This document shows, piece after piece, positions 1-7,558 of a stretch of 37,981 nucleotides of DNA; the first letter of the stretch is position 1, and every line of letters starts with the position of its first letter. The position numbers and the translations under genes are program-made. Source of the stretch: a bacterium (GTDB taxonomy: Bacteria > Thermodesulfobiota > Thermodesulfobiia > Thermodesulfobiales > Thermodesulfobiaceae); assembly GCA_021783475.1 (NCBI GenBank), contig JAJXTU010000009.1:1-37981 (forward strand), given 5' to 3'. Under the pieces are notes generated by a model. It did not search any database and was not told the origin of the DNA. It worked only from the letters and a program-made list of their open reading frames with translations.

Positions 1-128
1 GCCTCAAGCACTGCTAGTGAAGTAAAGTTTTCTGAAGCAATAAGTTCCAAACCATTTCTCTGTCTGCCAACCTCACACATTACTGCTTTGAAAATTTCCT
101 CGTCTGTCATCCTTAAAAAGTTAAGCAA
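1..128 (-). CDS. glyA: Serine hydroxymethyltransferase, N-terminal fragment (cut by window edge)
   Basis: Only about the first 42 codons lie in the window. The reading frame contains [20 protein letters not shown], which matches the N-terminal signature of serine hydroxymethyltransferase (E..RQ....ELIASEN). This PLP enzyme interconverts serine and glycine and feeds one-carbon units to tetrahydrofolate in the cytosol. I place the start at TTG 128 because AAGGAGG at 137-143 ends 8 bases before it. The in-frame ATG at 110 would sit about 26 bases from that SD. The TTG start gives an N-terminus ([13 protein letters not shown]) of normal length for the family. It is the last visible gene of a minus-strand run with tsaC, whose stop lies 30 bases upstream. 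The family call is firm; the gene continues off the left edge. Confidence 0.9.
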   Translation of the reverse strand, partial: MLNFLRMTDEEIFKAVMCEVGRQRNGLELIASENFTSLAVLE

Positions 129-158
129 CTCAACAACCTCCTTAATTAGCAATAAAAA

Positions 159-788
159 TTATTTCTTTAACAAAACTCTTCTTACCACATCTTCTGCAAT
201 GACTCCATCTCTTAATACCTCAAATCCTTTTTCTATCTTTACAATAGTAGAAGAAGCAAGGTAAACAAGATCACCTTTTATACTAAAATCTATCTGTTTC
301 AATAGAGTTTTATCTATATCATCAATGGATAACGGATTGATTCTACCACTAATATTTGCACTTGTCCCTATAATTGGGAAGTTAACTTCTTCAAAAATCC
401 TCATTATCACAGGATGAGAAACAACTCTTAGAGCGACAAAGCCATCACATGCAACTCTTTCAGAAAGGTTAAAATTAAAAAAAAGTCTCGATACTATAGT
501 TAGAGGACCAGGCCAAAAGGTAGATGCAAGCTTTAGAAATATCTTTTTATCAGTATAATTAAAATTGCCATTTTCAAGTAACCAGGCCAGCGAAGGAACA
601 AAAACCGGAAAGCTTTTATCTGGCAACCTTTTTTTCACATCAAAGATACGCGCAGCCACTTCTTCAGACCTTGCATCTCCAGTCAGAGCAAAAAGAGTAT
701 CTGTGGGAACTATGCCAATCTTACAATCTTTAATCTTATCAGCAACGCTTTCATTATTAAAACTCTTTTTCAATTCTAAGCCATCCAC
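159..788 (-). CDS. tsaC: Threonylcarbamoyl-AMP synthase (TsaC/YrdC/Sua5 family)
   Basis: The 209-residue protein is a single YrdC-type domain. Family hallmarks are IVPTDTLFAL near residue 27, the KKRLPDKSFPVFV segment that forms part of the nucleotide/bicarbonate site, and PIIGTSANISG toward the C-terminus. The family makes threonylcarbamoyl-AMP from threonine, bicarbonate and ATP, the first step of t6A37 modification of ANN-decoding tRNAs. The length fits TsaC rather than the longer Sua5 with its extra C-terminal domain. The start used is GTG 788, which overlaps the end of the upstream PII-like gene by 13 bases and suggests translational coupling. A TTG about 15 bases further in is possible because neither has a clear SD. 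Confidence 0.88.
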   Translation of the reverse strand: MDGLELKKSFNNESVADKIKDCKIGIVPTDTLFALTGDARSEEVAARIFDVKKRLPDKSFPVFVPSLAWLLENGNFNYTDKKIFLKLASTFWPGPLTIVSRLFFNFNLSERVACDGFVALRVVSHPVIMRIFEEVNFPIIGTSANISGRINPLSIDDIDKTLLKQIDFSIKGDLVYLASSTIVKIEKGFEVLRDGVIAEDVVRRVLLKK

Positions 789-1105
789 ATTATATCTGTA
801 GCAAAGGCAAAAAATGTATCAGGTTTATTTGCCTCACCAAAAATTTTTTCAGCTATTTTTTTTATCTCTTCAAGCTTTGAGTCGTCTAAAACAAAAAATA
901 AAAATGTTTTTTCTTTAACCTCGTCTGCAGACATAATCTTTTCAATAGATTGAAAAAGTGATTCCTCTGAAAGAAGGGTAGATTTTCCAAAACCGCTGCA
1001 ATCAGAAAAGGTAACACAAGGTATTCCCAATCTTGCAAGATCTTGTAAGAATTCAGGCAATAGATCTTTATTATCAACGACCATAAAAGTGGCAACTTTG
1101 CTCAA
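776..1105 (-). CDS. Small PII-like (ferredoxin-fold) protein next to an antiporter
   Basis: The protein has about 109 residues and reads as beta-alpha-beta-beta-alpha-beta: KVATFMVVD, a helix ending ARLGI, PCVTFSDCSGFGK, then a flexible stretch STLLSEES where PII proteins carry the T-loop. A second helix, the strand KTFLFFVLDD, a third helix and a final strand follow. This resembles PII-like regulators, trimeric sensors that usually bind nucleotides and control a partner transporter or enzyme. The canonical GlnB/GlnK uridylylation-site Tyr is not visible, so this is not a classical nitrogen PII. The start is TTG 1105, 5 bases after GGAGG; a longer TTG start at 1117 would contain the SD. The antiporter gene ends 38 bases upstream. 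The fold is fairly likely; ligand and partner are inferred. Confidence 0.62.
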   Translation of the reverse strand: MSKVATFMVVDNKDLLPEFLQDLARLGIPCVTFSDCSGFGKSTLLSEESLFQSIEKIMSADEVKEKTFLFFVLDDSKLEEIKKIAEKIFGEANKPDTFFAFATDIMWMA

Positions 1106-1143
1106 ATTTACCTCCAATCATCCTGATTTTATTAATTATAACC

Positions 1144-2310
1144 TCATTGTGTTCTATAGAAAGCTTTTAGTAGTAAAGGCGTTATCATAGTAGTAAGTAT
1201 TGCAACCACAATTAACACAGAAAAGACCGATCTCGATAGAACAGTGCTCGTTAGCCCGATAGTTGCAACTATTATAGCCACTTCTCCTCTTGAAATCATA
1301 CCCACGCCAACTCTCAAGGAATCCACAATGCTAAACCTGGTAACAAATGCCCCAAAACCACAGCCAATTATCTTTGTTAAAACCGCTATCAAGAATATTA
1401 TCAAGGCATAAAAGTACAGCCCGGCTTCTAAACCGCCCTTTTCAACATATAAGCCCACACTGAAAAAAAATAAAGGCGCAAAAATTGAATAAGTTAGCGT
1501 ACTCATCCTATCAGAAATTCTCTCGTTATATTCTGTAAAAGATACCATAGCACCAAGCAAATACGATCCAGTAATGGCAGCAAGCGAACCAAAGACCTCA
1601 GCAGACCAGGAATATATTATTATTAGAGCAATCGTACCAGCGACCAAGGGTTTTGAGACCTTTAACTTTGAAAAAAAATCCAAATAGCGCTTAAGAAAAA
1701 GTTTTGCTAAAAGTATGGCTACGAATAAATAGCCGAAAATTCTGAAGAGCAAAAAGAGGATGTTCCCCCTCCCAAGCTCAAATGCTATTACCAAAGACAA
1801 AATAATTATGCCTAAAACGTCATCAATAATAGCAGCTCCCAATATGGTCATGCCAACCTTACTTCTTAATTTCCCAAGCTCCATCAATGTCTGTGCAGAA
1901 ATGCTAACAGAGGTAGCTGTCAAAACTGCCCCAACGAAAACCGATTCTGAAATCCCAAAACCCGAATATAGCGAAAAGGCAGCTCCAAAAAAAAGAGGCA
2001 GTATCACCCCAAAGCTTGCAGAAGAAAAAGCAGCTAACCCAACCTTTTTCAATTCTTTTAAATCTGTCTGCAAACCAGCAAGAAACATTAGAAATATGAC
2101 CCCTATTTCAGAAAATAAAGCTATAAATTCGTTCATATGAACAACATTTAATATTGCAGGACCAAATACAAGCCCCGCCAAAAGCTCGCCAAACACTGCA
2201 GGTTGGCCAAATTTCGCGCTTATATTCCCAGATAATTTTGATAAAAAAAGTATAAAAGCAAAAATTGGGAGAAAATTTAAAACAGCTTCTCTTTCCAGAT
2301 AAACCTCCAC
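1144..2310 (-). CDS. Kef/NapA-type cation:proton antiporter (CPA2), membrane domain only
   Basis: This 388-residue polytopic protein has the CPA2 layout of about 12-13 helices. The unwound TM4 motif TATSVS lies at residues 131-136. The ion-binding pair Asp163-Asp164 lies in AAIIDDVLG. Two acidic residues are typical of electrogenic Na+/H+ exchangers such as NapA, whereas Kef K+/H+ proteins usually have Gln-Asp. It lacks the C-terminal RCK/TrkA-N domain that regulates many relatives. The listed GTG 2310 overlaps the upstream gene by 34 bases and has no SD in front. GGAGG lies inside the first codons, so initiation slightly downstream (CTG about 2298) is possible. The PII-like gene follows directly and could supply the missing regulation. 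Confidence 0.85.
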   Translation of the reverse strand: MEVYLEREAVLNFLPIFAFILFLSKLSGNISAKFGQPAVFGELLAGLVFGPAILNVVHMNEFIALFSEIGVIFLMFLAGLQTDLKELKKVGLAAFSSASFGVILPLFFGAAFSLYSGFGISESVFVGAVLTATSVSISAQTLMELGKLRSKVGMTILGAAIIDDVLGIIILSLVIAFELGRGNILFLLFRIFGYLFVAILLAKLFLKRYLDFFSKLKVSKPLVAGTIALIIIYSWSAEVFGSLAAITGSYLLGAMVSFTEYNERISDRMSTLTYSIFAPLFFFSVGLYVEKGGLEAGLYFYALIIFLIAVLTKIIGCGFGAFVTRFSIVDSLRVGVGMISRGEVAIIVATIGLTSTVLSRSVFSVLIVVAILTTMITPLLLKAFYRTQ

Positions 2311-3257
2311 TTATAGAGGAAATTTTTGTAAAATTGATCGCCTACAAAATAAAATAGGTAGCAAAAAACCAGAACTGTTCTAAAATCAAAGAAATACATC
2401 TCTCCAATATATTTAAACACAAGATAAATAAATATGGAAAAAAATATATCTCCAAAAAAGATGCCAGCAAAAAAAGAAATAACCGAAAAGGCTATATATA
2501 AATATGGATAATAAGCACCCGTGATGTTCATCACGAAATCAGAGAACATTTCTATATAGCCATAATGCGCTACATAGCCAAAGAGCACACAAAGAAGCAA
2601 AAAATAAAATATCCCGCTATTTGCAGAATACATATCAATTTTTACAGATTTTATGTCAATTTTGTATCTTAAAAAGCCTATAATTACAAAAATTAATGCT
2701 GCCACACCTATAACCTGATCCATATAGGTGTAAACAACCGAGAGAACAGTAAAAAGTGTGATATAAAACAAAAATTCTATTTCTTTTAAAGTCTTTAATA
2801 CATCAAATCTATGATTTTTTAAAATATAGATTAGATAGAAAATTAAACTTGCAGCTATCAAAGGATAGAAAAATTGCAGATATGAAAGATAATTTACTCC
2901 AGATACGCAAAAAAAATACAAAATAGGAATAGAAGAAAATGGAAATAACCATTTTGAAAACAAATTGGTTATTTTACCTTCAGAGCCCCCCATATCAACA
3001 AATATTTTAGCTAAAGAGAGAACATTCTCTTTGCCATTTGCGACATGTTCGATAAAATCCCTAACAAAGGGCAGGGCTAAAAGCGCTAGCAAAAAATTTA
3101 GATCAAACAAATAATATATAGGCAAGATCTGATAACTTCGCGTGGCAAGCACCAAACAAACAACCAGAGAAAGCGAGAGAAAAGGTCTAAGCTTTAATCT
3201 AGAAAGAAGCAATATTGCTATATTTATATAAAATAAAGTTAAAAATATCTGCTGCAT
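2277..3257 (-). CDS. Polytopic membrane protein of unknown function (DUF401-like appearance)
   Basis: About 326 residues, almost entirely hydrophobic, with roughly ten predicted helices separated by short basic or aromatic loops. I do not recognise it with certainty. The C-terminal third, with helix pairs around AGIFFGDIFFSIFIYLVF, recalls DUF401 integral membrane proteins and ion-transporter-superfamily re-entrant regions, but this is only a visual resemblance. I chose ATG 3257 because GGGAG ends 5 bases before it; the first ATG at 3269 contains that SD and has none of its own. Its end overlaps the antiporter start, so the two are probably co-translated and may handle related ions or substrates. 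A possible extended -10 (TGTTAAAAT, about 3291-3299) lies just upstream. Confidence 0.6.
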   Translation of the reverse strand: MQQIFLTLFYINIAILLLSRLKLRPFLSLSLVVCLVLATRSYQILPIYYLFDLNFLLALLALPFVRDFIEHVANGKENVLSLAKIFVDMGGSEGKITNLFSKWLFPFSSIPILYFFCVSGVNYLSYLQFFYPLIAASLIFYLIYILKNHRFDVLKTLKEIEFLFYITLFTVLSVVYTYMDQVIGVAALIFVIIGFLRYKIDIKSVKIDMYSANSGIFYFLLLCVLFGYVAHYGYIEMFSDFVMNITGAYYPYLYIAFSVISFFAGIFFGDIFFSIFIYLVFKYIGEMYFFDFRTVLVFCYLFYFVGDQFYKNFLYKWRFIWKEKLF

Positions 3258-3352
3258 TTGTTCTCCCATAATTTTTTAAATCTGATAGCTATTTTAACAC
3301 AAATCCTAAAAGTCCAGAGAAATAGTTGATAAAAATATAAGCCTATAGTCCG

Positions 3353-3952
3353 TTAAAGCTCTAATATTATATTCTTCACATCCATACAAATCTCACCCAA
3401 ATCAAGCATTGAATTTATTAAGCAAACCTTTTCATAGGCAAAAATTTTATCAACTGTAATTTCTGTTTCTTTTAAGATGCCTTTATCTAAATAAAACTGC
3501 CTTTTGGTTCCATTTAGCAAATAGCTTTCAGGTGTGTACCATATAGTATTTTTGTATAATGCAATATTGGAATATGAGGTATCGGTCACAAAATTATTTT
3601 TAATTATCAAGATCTCTTCAGAACTCTTAATATGTTTTTTTAAACTATCAAAGATTTCTCTATCAAAGAACTTATAGCTGTATTCTATTTCATTAGCAGA
3701 CATTAATTTTAAATAATCTATCTTTCTAATAGAATAGCTGTCAATACTTATACTTTCTATACCTCTACCATAAATAATTCTGCACTTAAATCGACCATTG
3801 TTATAATTTTCTTGGTTAGGCAATACACTCTCAATATCTATATTACACTTTCCAAAGAATTTCTTTTGAGTAACATTAACTCTTTTTTGATGATACTCAA
3901 GGTTTAGGTAGCTTGAGTTGTATAATTTTATCGTTTCAATAAATTGGCACAT
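3353..3952 (-). CDS. pabC: Aminodeoxychorismate lyase-like class IV aminotransferase
   Basis: About 199 residues of fold-type IV PLP enzyme. Visible landmarks are YSYKFFDRE, whose Lys is the expected PLP lysine (about residue 94 from the chosen start), NNFVTDTSYSNIAL, matching the G.v.E.s.sN signature, and TPESYLLNGTKR. PabC cleaves 4-amino-4-deoxychorismate to 4-aminobenzoate plus pyruvate for folate synthesis. The protein is shorter than E. coli PabC (269) but fits the compact forms found beside pabB. ATG 3952 is preferred over TTG 3964; it overlaps pabB by 17 bases, a translationally coupled arrangement. The class is clear, and the substrate assignment rests mainly on the pabB partner. Confidence 0.8.
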   Translation of the reverse strand: MCQFIETIKLYNSSYLNLEYHQKRVNVTQKKFFGKCNIDIESVLPNQENYNNGRFKCRIIYGRGIESISIDSYSIRKIDYLKLMSANEIEYSYKFFDREIFDSLKKHIKSSEEILIIKNNFVTDTSYSNIALYKNTIWYTPESYLLNGTKRQFYLDKGILKETEITVDKIFAYEKVCLINSMLDLGEICMDVKNIILEL

Positions 3953-4925
3953 ATATCTTCTCAATCAATTCTTGATATTCTTTTTCAATATCGCTATATA
4001 TGGTTATTCCGCCGCCGCTTTTAAAAAATAGCTTATTGTTTATCTTTTCTATAAACCTTATCAATACATAACTTTCTAAATTATTTCCATCAAAATACCC
4101 TCCAACCCCTGTATAATATCCCCTTTTATAGTCTTCTACCTCCTTTATCTTTTTAATTGTAGCCTCTTTTGGGGCTCCGCTAATTGATCCAGCAGGCAAC
4201 AAATGCGCTATTATATTGCCCAATCTCTTTTTGTAATCACTTCCCAAATAGCCACATATCTCAGAGCTGGTTTGATAAAGCTCTCCATTAATGGTATGAA
4301 TTTTAGAAAAATATCTAAACTGGCTTACCTTTATATTGTTAGCGATTCTTCCAAGATCATTTCTAATTAGATCTACAATAGTAGCGTGTTCTGCTATCTC
4401 TTTTTCATCATTCTCTAAAATTTTTTTAGCATTTGGTATCCTTGCGTCTATCGTTCCCTTCATTGGATAGGCGAATATAAAACCATTTTTAATTCTAACA
4501 AATACTTCAGGCGAAAAGCAGGTAAAAGAATCCTTAACATGCAACTTAAACTTAGACTTGCTCAGCAAGAATATTTCAAAAAGGCTAATATTTGTGTAGA
4601 TCTCAGTCTGGAAAGTTAGATTTATTAGGTATGAGTATCCATCTCTTTCGTATTTCTGAACTGACTCAAAAGCCTTTTTGTATTCTGCCATAGAAACTGG
4701 AAAGCTTTCAAAAATTATTTTTTTATTATCTTGTTTAACATTGTGATAAACATCTTCGTAGTTTTTAAAATTGTTTATATCAAAAAAAATGTCCTTTGAA
4801 AAGAGTTTATCTCCATATAAAATTTTAAATTCATCTACCTCAAAATCTATAATGAAAAAAAATGGGACCGATTTTAAGGATAGCGTATTAAACTGCTCTA
4901 TAAATTCATTTGTACAAGAAAACAT
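3936..4925 (-). CDS. pabB: Aminodeoxychorismate synthase component I
   Basis: A 329-residue chorismate-utilising enzyme lacking most of the N-terminal regulatory domain of larger PabB/TrpE proteins. Motifs in order are PMKGT (154-158), DLIRNDL (185-191), LLPAGSISGAPK (242-253) and GYYTGVGG (269-276). The Lys in PMKGT is the residue that separates ADC synthases from anthranilate synthases, which carry Ala there, so pabB rather than trpE is well supported. It aminates chorismate to aminodeoxychorismate with ammonia from a PabA glutaminase that is not in this window. The ATG at 4925 has no SD. A TATAAT (minus, 4928-4933) lies too close to be this gene's own promoter. pabC follows and overlaps it. 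Confidence 0.92.
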   Translation of the reverse strand: MFSCTNEFIEQFNTLSLKSVPFFFIIDFEVDEFKILYGDKLFSKDIFFDINNFKNYEDVYHNVKQDNKKIIFESFPVSMAEYKKAFESVQKYERDGYSYLINLTFQTEIYTNISLFEIFLLSKSKFKLHVKDSFTCFSPEVFVRIKNGFIFAYPMKGTIDARIPNAKKILENDEKEIAEHATIVDLIRNDLGRIANNIKVSQFRYFSKIHTINGELYQTSSEICGYLGSDYKKRLGNIIAHLLPAGSISGAPKEATIKKIKEVEDYKRGYYTGVGGYFDGNNLESYVLIRFIEKINNKLFFKSGGGITIYSDIEKEYQELIEKIYVPIY

Positions 4926-5012
4926 AAATTATATTCTACAAATTAAAAATATTATTGTAAATCTGGTAAACCTGAGGAAAAAACAATAATTTACTTAGTT
5001 AAAGTTAGCCTG

Positions 5013-5021
5013 TGTTATGAT
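5013..5021 (+). promoter_or_regulatory. Candidate extended -10 promoter for glycerate kinase
   Basis: TGTTATGAT forms an extended -10 element (TG, one base, TATGAT). No good -35 is visible 16-18 bases upstream, as expected for extended -10 promoters. Transcription would start near 5028, giving a leader of about 57 bases. It lies in the 159-base divergent gap between pabB and the kinase. Confidence 0.45.
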
Positions 5022-5051
5022 TTATTTAAGCAATTGAAACAATACTAAATC

Positions 5052-5075
5052 AAAGGAGGAAGAGCTTTTTGCTCT
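5052..5075 (+). promoter_or_regulatory. Shine-Dalgarno followed by a hairpin before the start codon
   Basis: AAAGGAGGA (5052-5060) lies 24 bases before ATG 5085, too far for normal initiation. The 15 bases right after it, AGAGC-TTTTT-GCTCT, form a perfect 5-bp stem with a 5-base loop. Folding removes those 15 bases and leaves an effective spacing of 9. TTG 5069 would be well spaced but is out of frame and soon hits a stop. The pairing is plain in the sequence; its role in initiation is inferred. Confidence 0.5.
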
Positions 5076-5084
5076 ATATCAAAC

Positions 5085-6257
5085 ATGAACAAAGTATTAA
5101 TTGCTCCTGATTCATACAAAGGTTGTCTTAGCGCACTTGAAGTTTCTAACGCAATAGAAAGCGCTTTTTTAGAATTTTATCCAAAGTTAAATATAGTAAA
5201 AGTTCCAATTGCAGATGGAGGAGAAGGAACGGTAGACGCTCTTGTAACGGCCACAGGCGGAAAGCTTATGTTTAGTGAAGTATTAGACCCTTTAGGAGAA
5301 AAAATAGTTGCAAAGTGGGGCATACTAGGGGATGGCAGCACCGCTGTTATCGAGATGGCTTCAGCCTCAGGGCTGCCTCTAGTTCCAAGGGAAAAGAGAA
5401 ACCCATACATCACTTCGACATTTGGAACAGGGCAGATTATAAAGGCTGCTTTGGATGCAAACTGTAAAAAGATTGTCATTGGAATTGGCGGAAGTGCCAC
5501 AAATGATGCAGGCTCTGGAATGGCAAAGGCATTAGGCGTAAGGTTCCTTGATAGCTCTGGCAAAGAGTTGTGCGATGGAGGTTATGCGTTACAGAAATTA
5601 GAAAAAATAGACATATCCAAAATAGATCAGCGCATAAAAAACACAGAAATTCTCGTTGCATGTGATGTCGACAACCCATTGTGCGGACCTCGTGGCGCAT
5701 CAGCAGTATATGGTCCACAAAAAGGGGCAACCCCTGAAATGATTTTAGAATTAGATAAGGCCTTGCTAAAATTTTCAGATATCGCTCAGCAAGTTACAGG
5801 AAAGGATGTAAAAAATACTGCTGGTGCAGGGGCAGCAGGTGGGCTTGGAGCAGGTTTAATGTTTTTTACTGAAGCATCTCTTATGCCCGGAGTGGAATTA
5901 GTCTTAGAAGTTACAGACTTCAATAATTTAGTAAAAGACGCAGACCTTGTCATTACTGGAGAGGGCAACACAGACTTCCAAACTGTTTTCGGAAAAGCCC
6001 CAGTGGGAGTCGCAAAAGCAGCCAAAAAATACAATATACCTGTAGTCTGCATTTCTGGAGGTTTGGGAGACGGTTACGAATCGGTGTTTGATAAGGGCAT
6101 TGACGCTATTGTCAGCATCTCATCTGGACCAGTTTCATTGGATGAATGTATGCTAAATGGCGCTATCATGCTAATTTCTGCAACCAAAAGACTTATAAGA
6201 ACGCTGAATGTGGGGATGCTTATAGAAAAAAGGAGCGGCCAAGGGTGTCCCCTTTAA
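5085..6257 (+). CDS. glxK: Glycerate kinase (GarK/GlxK family)
   Basis: This 390-residue protein opens with VLIAPDSYKGCLSALEV and VPIADGGEGTVDALV, the signature of the GarK/GlxK glycerate 2-kinase family. Further glycine-rich family segments are IGIGGSATNDAGSGMAKALG and VITGEGNTD. The enzyme phosphorylates D-glycerate with ATP in the cytosol; members of this family generally make 2-phosphoglycerate, which enters lower glycolysis or gluconeogenesis. ATG 5085 is the natural start by homology, although the SD is displaced by a hairpin. The gene stands alone, divergent from pabB and convergent with the oxidoreductase operon. Its last codons (about RSGQGCPL) are read from the hairpin that terminates that operon. 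The length is slightly above the usual 375-385. Confidence 0.92.
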   Translation: MNKVLIAPDSYKGCLSALEVSNAIESAFLEFYPKLNIVKVPIADGGEGTVDALVTATGGKLMFSEVLDPLGEKIVAKWGILGDGSTAVIEMASASGLPLVPREKRNPYITSTFGTGQIIKAALDANCKKIVIGIGGSATNDAGSGMAKALGVRFLDSSGKELCDGGYALQKLEKIDISKIDQRIKNTEILVACDVDNPLCGPRGASAVYGPQKGATPEMILELDKALLKFSDIAQQVTGKDVKNTAGAGAAGGLGAGLMFFTEASLMPGVELVLEVTDFNNLVKDADLVITGEGNTDFQTVFGKAPVGVAKAAKKYNIPVVCISGGLGDGYESVFDKGIDAIVSISSGPVSLDECMLNGAIMLISATKRLIRTLNVGMLIEKRSGQGCPL

Positions 6258-6264
6258 GCCGCTC
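6233..6264 (-). terminator. Rho-independent terminator of the oxidoreductase operon, inside the glxK 3' end
   Basis: GAGCGGC (6233-6239) pairs with GCCGCTC (6258-6264), and inside it AAGGG (6241-6245) pairs with CCCTT (6250-6254) around a TGTC loop. On the minus strand the stem is followed by C and six T residues (6231-6226), so it is a good terminator for korC. On the plus strand the tail is only AGATTATTT, so glxK transcripts are terminated less certainly. The glxK stop codon (6255-6257) lies in the internal bulge. Confidence 0.85.
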
Positions 6265-6271
6265 AGATTAT

Positions 6272-6814
6272 TTAACCCTTTACTGTCTTTGCTCCCAGAT
6301 CTAGCGCTTCATAGTTCAGGGGCAAGAGGTGGTGATATTTTTTTGAAAAAACTTTTGGCAAAACTTCCTTTATGCTGTCCACAGGCATAATGTTTGATAA
6401 GCTTACGTAGGCACCCAACATAATCATGTTGGCCAGCTGTGGTTTGCCCATCTGGTTTGCAAGATGATTTATTTCAATGCCAATAACCTTCGAAGTCTTT
6501 TCAGAGGTTACTTTTTCTTTTATCAAAGATGCATTGTACAACAAAATCCCATTTTCTTGTAATGTTGGCGCAAATTTCTCAAGCGATGGTTGATTCATAA
6601 TTATTAAAGAAGTTGGCTCATCGATATATGGCGAGGAAACAGCTTCATCTGATACCACTACCATACAATTAGCCGTGCCGCCTCTCTGTTCTGGTCCATA
6701 ACTTGGCAAATAGCTTACTTCCTTGCCAAAATTAAGCCCTGCATACGCAAGAACCTGGCCCATAGTCATAACTCCCTGACCACCAAAACCTGCAATAATC
6801 AATTCTTCAGTCAT
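6272..6814 (-). CDS. korC: 2-oxoacid:ferredoxin oxidoreductase, gamma subunit
   Basis: The 180-residue protein begins TEELIIAGFGGQGVMTMGQV and contains SYGPEQRGGTANC. These are the two diagnostic motifs of the gamma domain of 2-oxoacid:ferredoxin oxidoreductases. This subunit contributes to CoA handling and subunit contacts in complexes that reversibly convert a 2-oxoacid plus CoA to an acyl-CoA, CO2 and reduced ferredoxin. ATG 6814 has GGAGG about 9 bases ahead and overlaps the beta-subunit stop by 8 bases. It is the last gene of the operon, 8 bases before the terminator stem. 2-oxoglutarate (Kor) and branched-chain 2-oxoacids (Vor) are the main candidate substrates; sequence alone does not separate them. 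Confidence 0.9.
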   Translation of the reverse strand: MTEELIIAGFGGQGVMTMGQVLAYAGLNFGKEVSYLPSYGPEQRGGTANCMVVVSDEAVSSPYIDEPTSLIIMNQPSLEKFAPTLQENGILLYNASLIKEKVTSEKTSKVIGIEINHLANQMGKPQLANMIMLGAYVSLSNIMPVDSIKEVLPKVFSKKYHHLLPLNYEALDLGAKTVKG

Positions 6815-7556
6815 CTAAACCAACCTCCTTATAAACGCCCAGAGGAAATTGCTTTGTCATATTTTCTTCCACCCATTTTGCAGCGTCTACAGGCGGCATA
6901 CCCCAACCAGTAGGGCAGGCGCTTAAAAATTCAACCAATGAAAAACCTTTTTCTTGAAGTTGATACTTGAAAGCCTTTCTGACAGCATTTTTAGCCTTAA
7001 TAATATGCTTTGGTGATGAAACCATTACCCTTTCTATGTAAGAAACCCCTTCGAAAGGAGCAAGCATCTCGGAAACTTTTATTGGATAGCCCTGTTTTTT
7101 TACATCTCTGCCTAATGGAGTAGTAGCAGTCTTCATCCCGGGCAAGGTAGTTGGAGCCATCTGACCACCAGTCATTCCATATATTGCGTTGTTAACAAAG
7201 AATACACAAATATTTTCACCTCTTGCAGCAGCATGTACTATTTCAGCAGTGCCAATTGCAGCGAGGTCTCCATCTCCTTGATAGGTAAGCACGAATTTGC
7301 CCTTTGAAACTCTCTTTATTGCTGTAGCTACCGCAGGAGCTCTACCGTGAGCAGCCTCTGAAACGTCAGTATCAAAATACTCATAAATATATACAGCACA
7401 CCCAACAGGTTGAACAATTATGGTCTTCTCCCTTAGGTCAAACTCATCAATTGTCTCAGCGATAAGTCTGTGGATGATGCCGTGGTGACATCCCGGACAA
7501 TAGTGAAACTGCTTTTGTGTTAATGACTTTGGTCTTTCAAGGATTTGATTTGACAT
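6807..7556 (-). CDS. korB: 2-oxoacid:ferredoxin oxidoreductase, beta subunit (thiamine diphosphate binding)
   Basis: The 249-residue protein starts with a cluster-associated FHYCPGCHHGIIHRL. It carries the thiamine diphosphate/Mg motif GDGDLAAIGTAE followed about 25 residues later by NNAIYGMTGGQ. This is the catalytic half of the oxidoreductase, holding the cofactor that decarboxylates or carboxylates the 2-oxoacid. The length matches compact KorB/VorA-type beta subunits rather than pyruvate enzymes of about 300. ATG 7556 has a GGGGGG SD that overlaps the end of the alpha gene, and the gap to the alpha stop is two bases. The tight packing indicates stoichiometric synthesis of the subunits. 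Confidence 0.92.
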   Translation of the reverse strand: MSNQILERPKSLTQKQFHYCPGCHHGIIHRLIAETIDEFDLREKTIIVQPVGCAVYIYEYFDTDVSEAAHGRAPAVATAIKRVSKGKFVLTYQGDGDLAAIGTAEIVHAAARGENICVFFVNNAIYGMTGGQMAPTTLPGMKTATTPLGRDVKKQGYPIKVSEMLAPFEGVSYIERVMVSSPKHIIKAKNAVRKAFKYQLQEKGFSLVEFLSACPTGWGMPPVDAAKWVEENMTKQFPLGVYKEVGLDD

Positions 7557-7558
7557 AT

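Noticed and set aside
1760-2140. 126-codon plus-strand frame inside the antiporter gene
   Set aside because: It is the antisense shadow of membrane helices; composition and lack of an SD argue against a gene.
4926-4961. Leaderless promoter for pabB (TATAAT two bases before the ATG)
   Set aside because: The -10 would place initiation inside the start codon, and TTTACA upstream is 22 bases away, too far for a -35.
5177-5563. 128-codon minus-strand frame inside glycerate kinase
   Set aside because: Antisense shadow of a well-conserved gene with no recognisable motif.
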